DNA from: Chitinophagales bacterium
GTDB taxonomy: Bacteria; Bacteroidota; Bacteroidia; Chitinophagales; CAIOSU01
NCBI GenBank assembly: GCA_018401955.1
Contig: JAGYJT010000002.1
Coordinates: forward strand, 91,723 to 155,722
Direction of reading: 5' to 3'
DNA length: 64,000 bases
The notes under the pieces were generated by a model. It was given only the letters and a program-made list of their open reading frames with translations, was not told the DNA's origin and ran no database searches. Of this stretch, positions 50,677-59,925 are shown piece by piece. Made by a program: the position numbers and the translations under genes. Every line of letters starts with the position of its first letter. Positions within the stretch are counted from its first letter, which is position 1.

Positions 50677-52215
50677 TTAACTTTCAAGTGCCTTTTGTTT
50701 CATGGCTTGGCCGAATAGCAAACCGTTTGTTTTTCCTTCCATCCAAGTTAAGAAATCGAAATATTGAAGCGGAGTGCGAGCAGATGGATCTGCCTCAATC
50801 TCCGCTTTTATTTTTTCAGCAACATCTGAGCAAAGTACTTTAACTTCCCCCTCGCCTTTACATTTAATTAGTTTCTTAAGCATCTCAATAAGCAGCTTGT
50901 CTATTACATTAAGGTTACCCCTGCCCCTTACAAACTGCTCAGTTGCCTTCATGCTTGAAGGAAGCATTTTATGATGACCAAGTTCAAAAAGCACTATTAC
51001 ATTTAGCATTTTAATGTAGTTGGCAAAGTCAGCACCATATCTAAGAACCTTACCATCCAGAATCGTATTTATTGCTTGCTGAGCTTTGCTATATTGGCCA
51101 AGCCCAAAGTACAATACCACCATCCTATATAACCAAGCAAACAAAAATTCAGCATTAGCAATGTCAGGGTGCCTAACTAAAATTTTCTGGGCAGGTTCTA
51201 CATACTGTTCCCCTTCCTCAAAGTTGCCAGTTAAAATTGCCAATGATATTTCAAAACTATACGACGAAAACAGCAGCGCATTTTGATAATATTCACCCTG
51301 CCCCATAAAAAAGCTACTTGCGTTGGCCCTAATTTCCGCTGTCAGCATCTTAAAATCTTCTATTTTACCTTGATAAATAAGGTGATATAACTGATTGGTG
51401 TAAGTAAACAATACTTGCTCATCAGTACTACCGCAAGCCACTGGCTTTTCTTTGAGCAGCCTAATATATGCGGTGTTGTGCTCCAGCGCTTCGCTGTATC
51501 TATTGGTTTGCGAGTAGCAAATATTATATACATTTTGAACGTGGGCTCGCCCATAATTGGGTAAGCTTGGCCCATCAAGCATGTTGGCTCGCTCTAAAAG
51601 CATATCAATTGCCTTCAGCTTGGCAGGATCACTGGTTTTTATGTGTTCCTTTTCTATTATTATGGCTTGCGTTTCTAACCTATGGCACTCACCAATAAGC
51701 TTTAACTTTCTAAGTGCCTCATCTTGATCCGCTAATAATGCTTCAGTATTTTTTTGATACCTAACACTATCTGATTCTAAAATATTTTCGCCCGCTAGAT
51801 GCCTGGTTATCTCCCATAAGTAGGAAAATCGCTCATAATCTTTAGCTAGTTTAACGGCCTTGTTTAAAGCCTTTGTTCCCTGTCTATCAAGCTTTCTATC
51901 TTTAAGTATGCGATAATCTCTAAAGGCTTCAATTATTTTAAACTCCGGATAGTGCTCCAGGTGATAATCCCTGAGCGTTTTCATGATTAACTGGTGTAAA
52001 TAGTTTTTAAGCCTGCTTAAAGAGACAGTAACCCCCTTACTTTTTAAGTAATCGAGTAAAGAACTGTCACCGGCAACTAAATTTTTATCAAGCACATCAA
52101 ACAACAGCAAATAATGGCTATCATCTTTAAATGTACCTGCTTGAAGTTTGAAATAACGCTTTTCTGATGGGCTCATACTTTGTATAAGCTCCGACAATTC
52201 ATCACTAGGCTTCAT
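50677..52215 (-). CDS. helical repeat protein of unknown function
   Basis: A 512-residue soluble protein, largely alpha-helical and TPR-like. It opens ELIQSMSPSEKRYFKLQAG, a pattern I know from uncharacterised Bacteroidota proteins, and contains repeated amphipathic helices (RVAHVQ-like segments, QYSKAQQAINTILDG, FLFAWLYRMVVLYFGLGQYS). No enzymatic motif or signal peptide. It is convergent with the phosphorelay genes, separated from them by 17 bases. Confidence 0.65.
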   Translation of the reverse strand: MKPSDELSELIQSMSPSEKRYFKLQAGTFKDDSHYLLLFDVLDKNLVAGDSSLLDYLKSKGVTVSLSRLKNYLHQLIMKTLRDYHLEHYPEFKIIEAFRDYRILKDRKLDRQGTKALNKAVKLAKDYERFSYLWEITRHLAGENILESDSVRYQKNTEALLADQDEALRKLKLIGECHRLETQAIIIEKEHIKTSDPAKLKAIDMLLERANMLDGPSLPNYGRAHVQNVYNICYSQTNRYSEALEHNTAYIRLLKEKPVACGSTDEQVLFTYTNQLYHLIYQGKIEDFKMLTAEIRANASSFFMGQGEYYQNALLFSSYSFEISLAILTGNFEEGEQYVEPAQKILVRHPDIANAEFLFAWLYRMVVLYFGLGQYSKAQQAINTILDGKVLRYGADFANYIKMLNVIVLFELGHHKMLPSSMKATEQFVRGRGNLNVIDKLLIEMLKKLIKCKGEGEVKVLCSDVAEKIKAEIEADPSARTPLQYFDFLTWMEGKTNGLLFGQAMKQKALES

Positions 52216-52495
52216 ATACAGAAATTAAAAACACTTCAATGCATATGGTCTGTCGGCAACACAAATGCGCATATTAGAAATGTACGGTTTTATAAGGTAT
52301 TACACTGGTAAAGATACCCTTATAGGCATTTAAGTTGCTCTAAGAAATGTAAATAAACATTGAAGAATAATTCGCCATTGTTACATTTCAAACAAGACTA
52401 TTGTTATGACTATGCATGTAATGATCAATACTAGAGGTCTGAATTAGCTATTGACATTGAAATTGACAATATTTGAACCATACAAACCCATTGAG
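52216..52495. other. divergent intergenic spacer
   Basis: About 280 bases between the helical repeat gene and the beta-CASP gene. It must hold both promoters, but no exact -7 box or operator was identified. Confidence 0.4.
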
Positions 52496-53899
52496 ATGCA
52501 TATAGGATTTTATGGTGCCGCAGGCACGGTTACAGGGAGCAAACATTTGCTTACCCTAAACAATGGTAAAAACATTTTACTTGACTGCGGACTATTTCAA
52601 GGACGAGGGCAAGAAACCGACGAGCTAAACCGCCATTGGGGGTTTGAACCACGAAATGTAGATGTGCTTGTATTGTCGCATGCACATATTGACCATAGTG
52701 GACTGATACCCAAATTGGTAAAGGATGGTTTTACGGGGGCCATATATTGTACAAAAGCAACTGCCGACCTTTGCGAAATTATGCTGATTGACAGTGCCGG
52801 CATACAAGAGAGCGAGGTGGCTTATGTAAACAAAAAACTAGCCGCAAAAGGTAAAAAACTGATTAAACCACTGTATGACTCTTATGACGCTACCCAAAGT
52901 CTTACTCAATTTGTAACAGTACCTTACAATATGCCTACCGAGATAATTGAAGGGCTTGAATTGACCTTTACCGACAGTGGGCATATTATTGGTAGTGCTG
53001 CCATTAACCTAAAAATAACCGAAGGCAATAAAACTACGGCACTTACTTTTACAGGAGATATTGGAAAGTATAACAACCGAATTTTACGTGATCCACAGCC
53101 CTTTCCGCAAGCCGATTACATCATTTGCGAATCAACGTACGGCGATAGGCTTCATGAAACCTATGAAGACGTGGAAAAACAGCTACAAAGGCTTGTAAAC
53201 GAAACCTGTGTAGCAAAAGGAGGGAAGATTGTTATACCAGCATTTAGCGTAGGCCGCACTCAAGAGGTAGTAAATGTGCTAAACAACCTATCTTTTGAAA
53301 ATAAAATACCTGCCATACCAGTATTTGTAGATAGCCCATTGGCAGTAAATGCAACCAACATTATGCGCAACCACCCTGAATGCTTTAACGAGGAGTTGCA
53401 AGCCTATATGCAAAATGACCCTTCACCTTTTGGCTTCAACAAACTACACTATACGCAAAATGTGGAAGAGTCAATTGCCCTAAACACCCTTAAAGGCCCT
53501 GCAATCATTATATCTGCATCGGGTATGGCAGAGGCCGGGCGCATAAAGCACCACCTAAAAAACCACATTGGGGACCCCAGAAATACCGTATTGATTGTTG
53601 GCTGGGCAACCCCTACTAGCTTAGCAGGCAGACTTAGAAATGGTGATAGACAAGTAAGTATTTATGGCGAATGGTACGATGTAAATGCAGATGTAATTGT
53701 TTTGGACCCATTTAGTGCGCATGGCGACTATAAAGAAATGATACAATATCTAAGCTGCCAAAACCCTGAAAAAGTGAAAAAAATGTTTTTAGTGCATGGC
53801 GACCCAGAAGTAATGCCAGCATGGATGGACCACTTAGCAGATGCGGGTTTCAGTAATACTACGGTTGGCGAATACAAAAAAATATATGAATTGCCCTAA
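52496..53899 (+). CDS. metallo-beta-lactamase fold RNA-processing hydrolase (beta-CASP)
   Basis: A 468-residue zinc-dependent nuclease of the YSH1/RNase J-like beta-CASP group. Motif 2 HAHIDHSG sits in VLVLSHAHIDHSGLIPKL; others are DSGHIIGSA, FTGDIGKYN, and the beta-CASP/RMM region with VFVDSPLAVNAT, ISASGMAEAGRIKHHL and LDPFSAHGDYKEM. The start is ATG 52496 (MHIGFYGAAGTVTGS), which matches the family N-terminus. It probably acts on RNA. Confidence 0.9.
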   Translation: MHIGFYGAAGTVTGSKHLLTLNNGKNILLDCGLFQGRGQETDELNRHWGFEPRNVDVLVLSHAHIDHSGLIPKLVKDGFTGAIYCTKATADLCEIMLIDSAGIQESEVAYVNKKLAAKGKKLIKPLYDSYDATQSLTQFVTVPYNMPTEIIEGLELTFTDSGHIIGSAAINLKITEGNKTTALTFTGDIGKYNNRILRDPQPFPQADYIICESTYGDRLHETYEDVEKQLQRLVNETCVAKGGKIVIPAFSVGRTQEVVNVLNNLSFENKIPAIPVFVDSPLAVNATNIMRNHPECFNEELQAYMQNDPSPFGFNKLHYTQNVEESIALNTLKGPAIIISASGMAEAGRIKHHLKNHIGDPRNTVLIVGWATPTSLAGRLRNGDRQVSIYGEWYDVNADVIVLDPFSAHGDYKEMIQYLSCQNPEKVKKMFLVHGDPEVMPAWMDHLADAGFSNTTVGEYKKIYELP

Positions 53900-53904
53900 T
53901 AAAA

Positions 53905-54723
53905 TTACTTCAAACAACCTTCAGTAATTGACGCAGTAGCATTGTGTGTTTTGAGCATAACCCTAAAACCAACATAAGCACTGGGTAATGTAAAATTCTG
54001 CCGTTTGGTTACATCGCACTCGTCAAAGGTATTACCCCAACTACCACCTTTTATATAACCTTCACTGGTAATCTCGGCCACGTTACCAATTACATTGTAC
54101 AGTCCAAACTTATTGGGATAAAAACTTTCTACCATAGCGGTTATTGAAACATTGGTTTCCTCCTTTCTACTCATAAAGGCGTTATAGCTAATGGGTTTAA
54201 TTGTTATATTACACAGCATGTACCCTTCCTCATTATAAGCATAAGGACCATACCATGGATAGGGGTTCTCCATAAACGGAGCTGAAGCAGTTATCCACTC
54301 ATCTTCGCTGGGCAACGCACAAATAGCATCTGGTAAATTGAGCTTATCATCTTTCCTTACTTTGTCTGTAAGCCAAGCACAATATGCCTCCGCAGCTTCT
54401 TTGGTAACCCCCACTAGCGGAAAATCGCGATAAGCAGGATGCCGAAAATAATATTCTATTAATGGCTCATTATACTTCAGTACACTCCCCCATTGCGTAC
54501 TATCGGGCAAGTATTGAGTGGCTTCATCTGTTCTACCCTGCTCGGTTAAATCCCAAATAAATGCCAAATACTGCCCATTGGTAATCTCTTGCGACATATA
54601 AAAACCACCTACCTTTTTCAAGGTCACATCGGTACTCTTGATATAAAGCGTACTATGGTCTTTTTTAGCTAAAGCAGTAAAAGACATAAGTATCAAAACA
54701 AACCAAACAGTGTAGCTTCTCAT
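53905..54723 (-). CDS. exported FGE-sulfatase (SUMF1) family protein
   Basis: About 272 residues with a signal peptide (TVWFVLILMSFTALA) followed by the formylglycine-generating-enzyme fold: GGFYMSQEITNGQYLAFI, PLVGVTKEAAEAYCAWLTDK, LPSEDEWITAS, KFGLYNVIGNVAEIT and GGSWGNTFDECDV to VGFRVML. The Cys pair of true FGEs is not evident, so it is probably a structural or binding relative, like the gliding and T9SS proteins GldJ and GldK, though shorter. It is next to a T9SS type B protein on the same strand. ATG 54723 is preferred since it opens the signal peptide. Confidence 0.8.
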   Translation of the reverse strand: MRSYTVWFVLILMSFTALAKKDHSTLYIKSTDVTLKKVGGFYMSQEITNGQYLAFIWDLTEQGRTDEATQYLPDSTQWGSVLKYNEPLIEYYFRHPAYRDFPLVGVTKEAAEAYCAWLTDKVRKDDKLNLPDAICALPSEDEWITASAPFMENPYPWYGPYAYNEEGYMLCNITIKPISYNAFMSRKEETNVSITAMVESFYPNKFGLYNVIGNVAEITSEGYIKGGSWGNTFDECDVTKRQNFTLPSAYVGFRVMLKTHNATASITEGCLK

Positions 54724-54835
54724 ATTGCCATTTTTTGAAACGGAAACGTACAAAGGATGCAAAATATTGTACTTATATTCAAAAATACAGCATCAAATGT
54801 AGCTTAGCGGATTACATGCACAAATACAGCGACAG

Positions 54836-56497
54836 TTATCTAATAACAGTAAGCGGGCCAGAGAGTACCTGGCCAATATTGTTGAGCTTTATCAGATAGT
54901 AATAAGTACCAGCTGGCGAAGGAGTACCATTAAAGGTTCCATCCCAATTGCGGTTATAGGGCCCTTGGCGATACATTTCACCTCCCCAGCGGTTGAGTAT
55001 GATAATCTCATTATTGGGATAAAGGTGCAGATTACGGATATTCCAATTGTCATTTACCCCATCACCGTTAGGTGTAATGGCATTGGGTATATTAAGCACT
55101 TCGCGTGGGTCAATTTCAGCACTGGTATATATCCATACGGTATCCACAGCCCTGCAGCCGTATTCATTACCCACGGTAAGGAGAAACTCAGTATCCTCAA
55201 ATACGTTAGCGAGCGTTGCCTGACAAAAACCACAAGCCAGTACCGAATCGGGAGACCACTCGTAATCAACTCCACCATTACCTACCAGCAAAACATCTGC
55301 ACCAAAGTAAACCGTAGTATCTTCACCCGCATCAGGCACCGGCACCGGAAACGCAGTTAACACTGGTCCGCTGCCATAAGCTATACAAGTAGAGTCAATA
55401 CCTATAGCCCAAATAGAATCACCACTCAGTAGGTTACTGGCAGTGTAGGTATTTAGTATGCTGTCTTGCAACAGCTGCTCCCCATTATAGAACTGGTATC
55501 CCAAAAATTCTTCCAATACTGTGAAACTGATAGTATCACCTAGGCAAAACTCATCCAAACCTAAAATATCAAAAGGCTCGCTCACGTTACCCAAAGCAAA
55601 AGCAGGGGTGCTAAAATCGTCCCAATCAGTTACCTCTAAAGTGCTAAATGGCGTACCGATAATATTACTCACGGTTCCAACATCTTCCCATTGGGGTATG
55701 TTTTGCCAATGTAAGATATTCTCAAATGCGCCATCAGCAATATCATCATAATAAAAACGCAGCGATGCAGGATTGCCGCTGCCTGTACCTTGGCTAAAAA
55801 CACGATGGTAGTAATTCTCGTTTACCACACAAATAGTTGGCTGTCGCACCTGGGTATCAAAGCCCTCAAAGGTTGGGTTTACGTTGGCCATGCGCACTTT
55901 GTAAACCCAAGCATTAGCTTGAGAAGGTGTAATCATCATGGGGCGATAACGGAAAGTACCAACATTAGAGCCAACCGGGTACCAATATTCACCAGTGCTA
56001 TTTGTAACCCTAGCTAAACCTCCATTATTTAGGCTACTTACATAACCATCGCCAATATTGGTAACGGCTGTAAGTGCAGGGTTGGTAACGGTAACAGTAT
56101 TAGTATCAAGACTAAATTCCCTATCATTAAGTAGCAAAGTTTCATCTACTACCACATCCAAATCACCGTATTTTACATCCGTACCACGCAAATCTAGCCT
56201 ACCAAAATGGGTTACATCTGTACCGCTAATATGCTGTTCCGCATCAAAAAGTATCACGGTGCCGCCTACACTGGGGTTAAAACCTGTATTACCCCCATCA
56301 TTTATCCAATCGCCATAGAGAAATATACTATCAGTATTATCTACTAAGCCATTTTGAGTACTTTGGTAATCTCCGTGCACAGATATGAAACCTCCATACT
56401 TAATGGAAATCAATGCACCCCTATTGCTTACAGACAACTGGGCAAATAGAGCTGACCATGCAAAAATAAAGAGTAGTATAGAGGAAACTTGTTTCAC
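54836..56497 (-). CDS. T9SS type B sorting-domain surface protein
   Basis: A 553-residue exported protein: signal peptide (SSILLFIFAWSALFAQ), beta-rich repeats, and a C-terminal gliding-motility/T9SS type B module (IPNAITPNGDGVNDNWNI, IILNRWGGEMYRQGPY, GTYYYLIKLNN). The module targets the protein for export and surface attachment. The N-terminal regions have no recognised enzyme motif, so an adhesin-like role is possible. Confidence 0.9.
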   Translation of the reverse strand: MKQVSSILLFIFAWSALFAQLSVSNRGALISIKYGGFISVHGDYQSTQNGLVDNTDSIFLYGDWINDGGNTGFNPSVGGTVILFDAEQHISGTDVTHFGRLDLRGTDVKYGDLDVVVDETLLLNDREFSLDTNTVTVTNPALTAVTNIGDGYVSSLNNGGLARVTNSTGEYWYPVGSNVGTFRYRPMMITPSQANAWVYKVRMANVNPTFEGFDTQVRQPTICVVNENYYHRVFSQGTGSGNPASLRFYYDDIADGAFENILHWQNIPQWEDVGTVSNIIGTPFSTLEVTDWDDFSTPAFALGNVSEPFDILGLDEFCLGDTISFTVLEEFLGYQFYNGEQLLQDSILNTYTASNLLSGDSIWAIGIDSTCIAYGSGPVLTAFPVPVPDAGEDTTVYFGADVLLVGNGGVDYEWSPDSVLACGFCQATLANVFEDTEFLLTVGNEYGCRAVDTVWIYTSAEIDPREVLNIPNAITPNGDGVNDNWNIRNLHLYPNNEIIILNRWGGEMYRQGPYNRNWDGTFNGTPSPAGTYYYLIKLNNIGQVLSGPLTVIR

Positions 56498-56639
56498 TGC
56501 AAAGCTAAATTACGCAATAAGCTATGTTTTATAAAGGTTAAGAGCGTTTACTCGGGAAAAAAGTTGCTTATCAGGCACTATTAAACTTAAAAGATTATCA
56601 CTAGGCAACAGAAATAATCCCCTTTACCAAGGAATTATT

Positions 56640-56654
56640 TGCAACGATGTTGCA
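56640..56654 (+). promoter_or_regulatory. candidate operator of the MerC-type gene
   Basis: TGCAAC-GAT-GTTGCA is a perfect 6-3-6 inverted repeat located 35 bases before ATG 56689, in the core promoter region (a near -7 box, CAACTTTG, lies at about 56672-56679). This arrangement fits a repressor such as a Fur/Zur-family protein; the regulator is inferred. Confidence 0.45.
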
Positions 56655-56688
56655 TTGTACACTTAAAACCTGCAACTTTGTGGCAAGT

Positions 56689-57120
56689 ATGAACAACCAG
56701 CAGACCCAAATTGACACCCTAAAGCCCTACCACCGCATTACCAATAGGTTGGGCATAGCCCTAAGTATGTTGTGCGCTATACATTGTTTAGCTACGCCTT
56801 TTTTGGCAGTTTCACTCCCTTTTTTGGGCTCCTACTTTGAAACCAACCCGTGGATAGAATTTGTGTTGTTGGGTAGCGGTTTGGTTTTTGGTGGTGGCAT
56901 TACCTTGCATAATTACCTTAAGCACCACCATAATCTACCTGTATTGTTGGTCGTTATATCGGGGTTCTCATTTTTGCTACTTGCCCACTTTTTTCACGGT
57001 CATTTTATGGAGACGCCAATAATTGTATTGGGTGCCATAATGGTAACTTTTGGTTTATACTTCAACCACAAGTATGCCCACAACGTTTGCAAAACCTGCA
57101 AAGTGCCACACGCTCACTAA
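56689..57120 (+). CDS. MerC domain-containing membrane protein
   Basis: About 143 residues with four hydrophobic helices. The first holds the MerC-type Cys region (LGIALSMLCAIHCLATPFL), then FVLLGSGLVFGGGITL, PVLLVVISGFSFLLLAHFF and IIVLGAIMVTFGLYF. The tail is Cys/His-rich (HNVCKTCKVPHAH), suggesting metal contact. In Bacteroidota such proteins are often linked to zinc or other metal handling and not to mercury. ATG 56689 is preferred; the TTG or ATG upstream would overlap the palindrome. Confidence 0.85.
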   Translation: MNNQQTQIDTLKPYHRITNRLGIALSMLCAIHCLATPFLAVSLPFLGSYFETNPWIEFVLLGSGLVFGGGITLHNYLKHHHNLPVLLVVISGFSFLLLAHFFHGHFMETPIIVLGAIMVTFGLYFNHKYAHNVCKTCKVPHAH

Positions 57121-57198
57121 TATTGATTGCCTCGGTTATATTAAGCGCTTTACTAGCTACTTTATTTTTGATATTTTAGCAGTCAAAGCATAACTACT

Positions 57199-57735
57199 AT
57201 GACAAACTCTTATGGAATTGGAACGAGGGTAGAACACCCTAAGTATGGCGAAGGTATTGTATCGGGTGGCGATTTGGATACACTCAAGGTATTTTTTAAA
57301 GATCATGGCGATAAAGAGATTGCTCGTGATTTTGAAGGCATTACGGTAGTAGCCCAACCCGAAAGTTTTAAAGAAGCATTATCAGTTGAAGATGTGCAAG
57401 AAGCTATGGCAACGGTATTGTCGCGCTTTGCAGACTTTACAATGATTATCCCTTTGGGTGATAAGTGGAAAGGTGGCACCATGATTTTGCAACCAGAAGA
57501 CACCAACCTGAAAGGTAAAGAAGTGCCCATAGAGACATTCTTCCATAAAATTGTGATGGTGCGCGACCGCATCCGTGTAATGGAGCAGCAAATAAACGCC
57601 AACAGCAAACTAAGCGACGAAGACAGGGTAAACCTACAACAATATATTACCCGCATATATGGTAGCCTAACCACCTTTAATGTGCTATTTGCTCGCAAAG
57701 ACGACTACTTTACGGGAGATAGCAGCAAAGACTAA
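57199..57735 (+). CDS. protein of unknown function with KOW/UvrD-tail-like N-terminus
   Basis: 178 residues, soluble. The N-terminal 45 residues (GIGTRVEHPKYGEGIVSGGD, LKVFFKDHGDKEIARDFEGI) match the small beta-barrel seen at the C-terminus of UvrD/PcrA helicases and CarD-like proteins. The rest is helical (DVQEAMATVLSRFADFTMII, VIRDRIRVMEQQINAN-like) and ends in IYGSLTTFNVLFARKDDYF. No function can be assigned. Confidence 0.7.
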   Translation: MTNSYGIGTRVEHPKYGEGIVSGGDLDTLKVFFKDHGDKEIARDFEGITVVAQPESFKEALSVEDVQEAMATVLSRFADFTMIIPLGDKWKGGTMILQPEDTNLKGKEVPIETFFHKIVMVRDRIRVMEQQINANSKLSDEDRVNLQQYITRIYGSLTTFNVLFARKDDYFTGDSSKD

Positions 57736-57763
57736 ATTTTAGATTACAAAAAGGAGAAAAAAG

Positions 57764-57801
57764 ATGGCAGTTGACAGAATTTACGTTCTGTTATCTGCCA
57801 T
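57764..57801. terminator. bidirectional terminator between convergent genes
   Basis: ATGGCAG (57764-57770) pairs with CTGCCAT (57795-57801), and the inner GACAGAA with TTCTGTT. It lies between the plus gene ending at 57735 and the minus gene ending at 57805. T-rich sequence follows on both sides. Confidence 0.7.
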
Positions 57802-57804
57802 TTG

Positions 57805-58797
57805 TCATTTCTTCTCTTCTTTTCCGTGTTTTTTATTTTTCATCACGTTTTCAAGCGTCCATTCCTCGCGTTGGAAAAAAGCGTGTTGCCGTACCGAGCA
57901 ATCCGCTTTGATGCACAAAGGGCACGATGTGGGTATGCATGGATCGGGATGCAGAAAAAACTCCGTTTGCTCCCCAAAATGTTCCGTCACTATATGGTCA
58001 ATAGTTTCCAGTTCATCATGCACCTGTTGCAAATCAAGATAAAATGGTAAGGTTACATGCGCATCAATGTGCAGGTTTGAGCCATATTTAATGATGCGCA
58101 AATTGTGAATATCAATCCAGTTATCATGGCGATTTGTATTGAGCAAATCTATGAGTTCTTTCATAAGCCCAACATCGGCCTCATCCATTATACCGGCTAT
58201 TGAACCCCTGATAAGCTTTATACCCGAGTATACAATTACGCACCCAAATATCATGGCAACAATGTTATCAATCCAAACAATGCCGGTTACAAGTATAATA
58301 ATCAAACCTATTACCAACCCAAGGCTTGACCATCCATCGGACATTAAATGCCTTCCATCTGCCTGAAGGGTTATTGAGCGATGTTGCTTTCCTTTTTTTA
58401 CTAAAAAACACCCCAACCCAAAATTAACAGCACCAGCCGCCGCTACTATAACTAGGCCCCAATTTAACTGATGTATCTCTTGCGGGTAAACGAAGTTAAA
58501 AATGGACTTGCCGAAAATGATTAGGCCTGCAATGGTAATTAGCGCGCCCTCAACGCCAGCCGAAATAAACTCTACCTTACCATGGCCATAAGGATGGTTC
58601 TCATCTCTGGGGTGCGCCGCAAGCCAAAGACTATAAAGCGCAAAAGCACCCGCAATAACGTTCACAATCGACTCCAAAGCATCGGTTAGGATTGCATTGG
58701 ACTGTGTAACAAAATATGCCCCAAACTTTAACGTCATTAATGCCAGCCCTACAAGCACTGCCATTAACTGTATCCGTATTTTAACGTTTTGGAACAT
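57805..58797 (-). CDS. cation diffusion facilitator (CDF) family metal transporter
   Basis: A 330-residue inner membrane protein that exports divalent metal (Zn, Fe, Co or Mn) in exchange for protons. Six helices; the metal site helix has NAILTDALESIVNVIAGAFA, followed by HPYGHGKVEFISAG and LQADGRHLMSDGWSSLGLVI (HxxxD). The cytoplasmic C-terminal domain is present (LRIIKYGSNLHIDAHVTLPF), ending in a His/Cys-rich stretch (HPDPCIPTSCPLC) that may bind metal. Near the MerC gene, suggesting a metal-handling neighbourhood. Confidence 0.93.
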   Translation of the reverse strand: MFQNVKIRIQLMAVLVGLALMTLKFGAYFVTQSNAILTDALESIVNVIAGAFALYSLWLAAHPRDENHPYGHGKVEFISAGVEGALITIAGLIIFGKSIFNFVYPQEIHQLNWGLVIVAAAGAVNFGLGCFLVKKGKQHRSITLQADGRHLMSDGWSSLGLVIGLIIILVTGIVWIDNIVAMIFGCVIVYSGIKLIRGSIAGIMDEADVGLMKELIDLLNTNRHDNWIDIHNLRIIKYGSNLHIDAHVTLPFYLDLQQVHDELETIDHIVTEHFGEQTEFFLHPDPCIPTSCPLCIKADCSVRQHAFFQREEWTLENVMKNKKHGKEEKK

Positions 58798-58907
58798 GGC
58801 GTGAAATTAGGAATTTGTATCGAGTAAGGGATTACCGATTGGACAAAGAAGCACCTAAGTGATAGCAATTAGCAGCAATTACTCGTAATTAGAAACAATT
58901 TTATATG

Positions 58908-58915
58908 TAGCTTTG
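58908..58915 (+). promoter_or_regulatory. -7 promoter box for galT
   Basis: TAGCTTTG, an exact TAnnTTTG match, ends 24 bases before ATG 58940. It overlaps the in-frame TTG at 58913, which is therefore not the start. Confidence 0.55.
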
Positions 58916-58939
58916 CAAGCCTCAAAAAGAGGAAGAATT

Positions 58940-59923
58940 ATGTCTCACCTCCGCTGGAACCCATTACTAGGTACATATAATATGGTGGCGCCTAACCGTC
59001 AGCACCGGCCGCATTTACCCAAAGAAGGTTGCCCTTTTTGCCCAGGCTCGGGGCAGGTGCCAAACGATTATGAAGTACTATTGTACCCCAATGACTTTCC
59101 AGCACTTTCGCCCAGTCATTCCGAGCCCGATGCCGGGCCAACATCTTTTTACCATACTGCCAAAGCCGCTGGCCATTGCGATGTAGTCCTTTACTCGCCA
59201 GACCATAATAAAGGATTGGCTCAATTGCCGTTACTGCATATTGAGCAACTAGTAAATCTATGGGCAAGGCGTTTTGAAGAAGTTGCAAAAAATAGGGAGG
59301 TAAAGTACATTTTCCCTTTTGAGAGCCGTGGTGAAGAAACCGGTGTAACCATCCACCACCCCCATGGGCAGATATACTCATACCCCTTTGTGCCACTGAA
59401 GGTAAAAACCGAGCTTGAGAACAGTTTGGCGCATTATAAATCAACCGGTAATTCACTTTTGTTGGACATGATGGAAACAGAAATGAACGACGGACGTAGA
59501 ATGATTACGGCAAACGAACATTTTGCCGCTTTTATCCCTTGGTTTAATGACTATCCTTATGGGGTGTATATAGTCAATCGCCAAGGTAAAAGTAGTATAA
59601 GTGATATGAATGAAAAGGAGCGAACCGATTTGGCGGATGTATTGAGAAAAGTAACTGGGGCTATGGACGCCCTGTTTAATAAGCCGTTCCCTTACATGAT
59701 GTGCCTATACCAGCGACCAGTTAATAGCCCTGAGTATGCTGATGCTAAAAATTATTACCCGTTTCATATAGAGTTTTACACTCCGCTACGTGCGGCGGAC
59801 CGCATTAAATGGCTCGCTTCATCAGAAACTGGTGCTTGGGCTGCGGCAAACACCTTGCTGGTAGAAGATACGGCCCCACAACTTAGAGCGGCTCTTGCTC
59901 GTTACTTACAATCAGATATTTGA
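58940..59923 (+). CDS. galT: galactose-1-phosphate uridylyltransferase
   Basis: Transfers UMP between UDP-glucose and galactose-1-phosphate in the Leloir pathway. About 327 residues. Zn-site Cys CPFCPG, YPNDFPAL, and the active-site histidine triad in EETGVTIHHPHGQIYSYPFV (HxHxQ type). It is followed by galK after 2 bases. Confidence 0.95.
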   Translation: MSHLRWNPLLGTYNMVAPNRQHRPHLPKEGCPFCPGSGQVPNDYEVLLYPNDFPALSPSHSEPDAGPTSFYHTAKAAGHCDVVLYSPDHNKGLAQLPLLHIEQLVNLWARRFEEVAKNREVKYIFPFESRGEETGVTIHHPHGQIYSYPFVPLKVKTELENSLAHYKSTGNSLLLDMMETEMNDGRRMITANEHFAAFIPWFNDYPYGVYIVNRQGKSSISDMNEKERTDLADVLRKVTGAMDALFNKPFPYMMCLYQRPVNSPEYADAKNYYPFHIEFYTPLRAADRIKWLASSETGAWAAANTLLVEDTAPQLRAALARYLQSDI

Positions 59924-59925
59924 GG

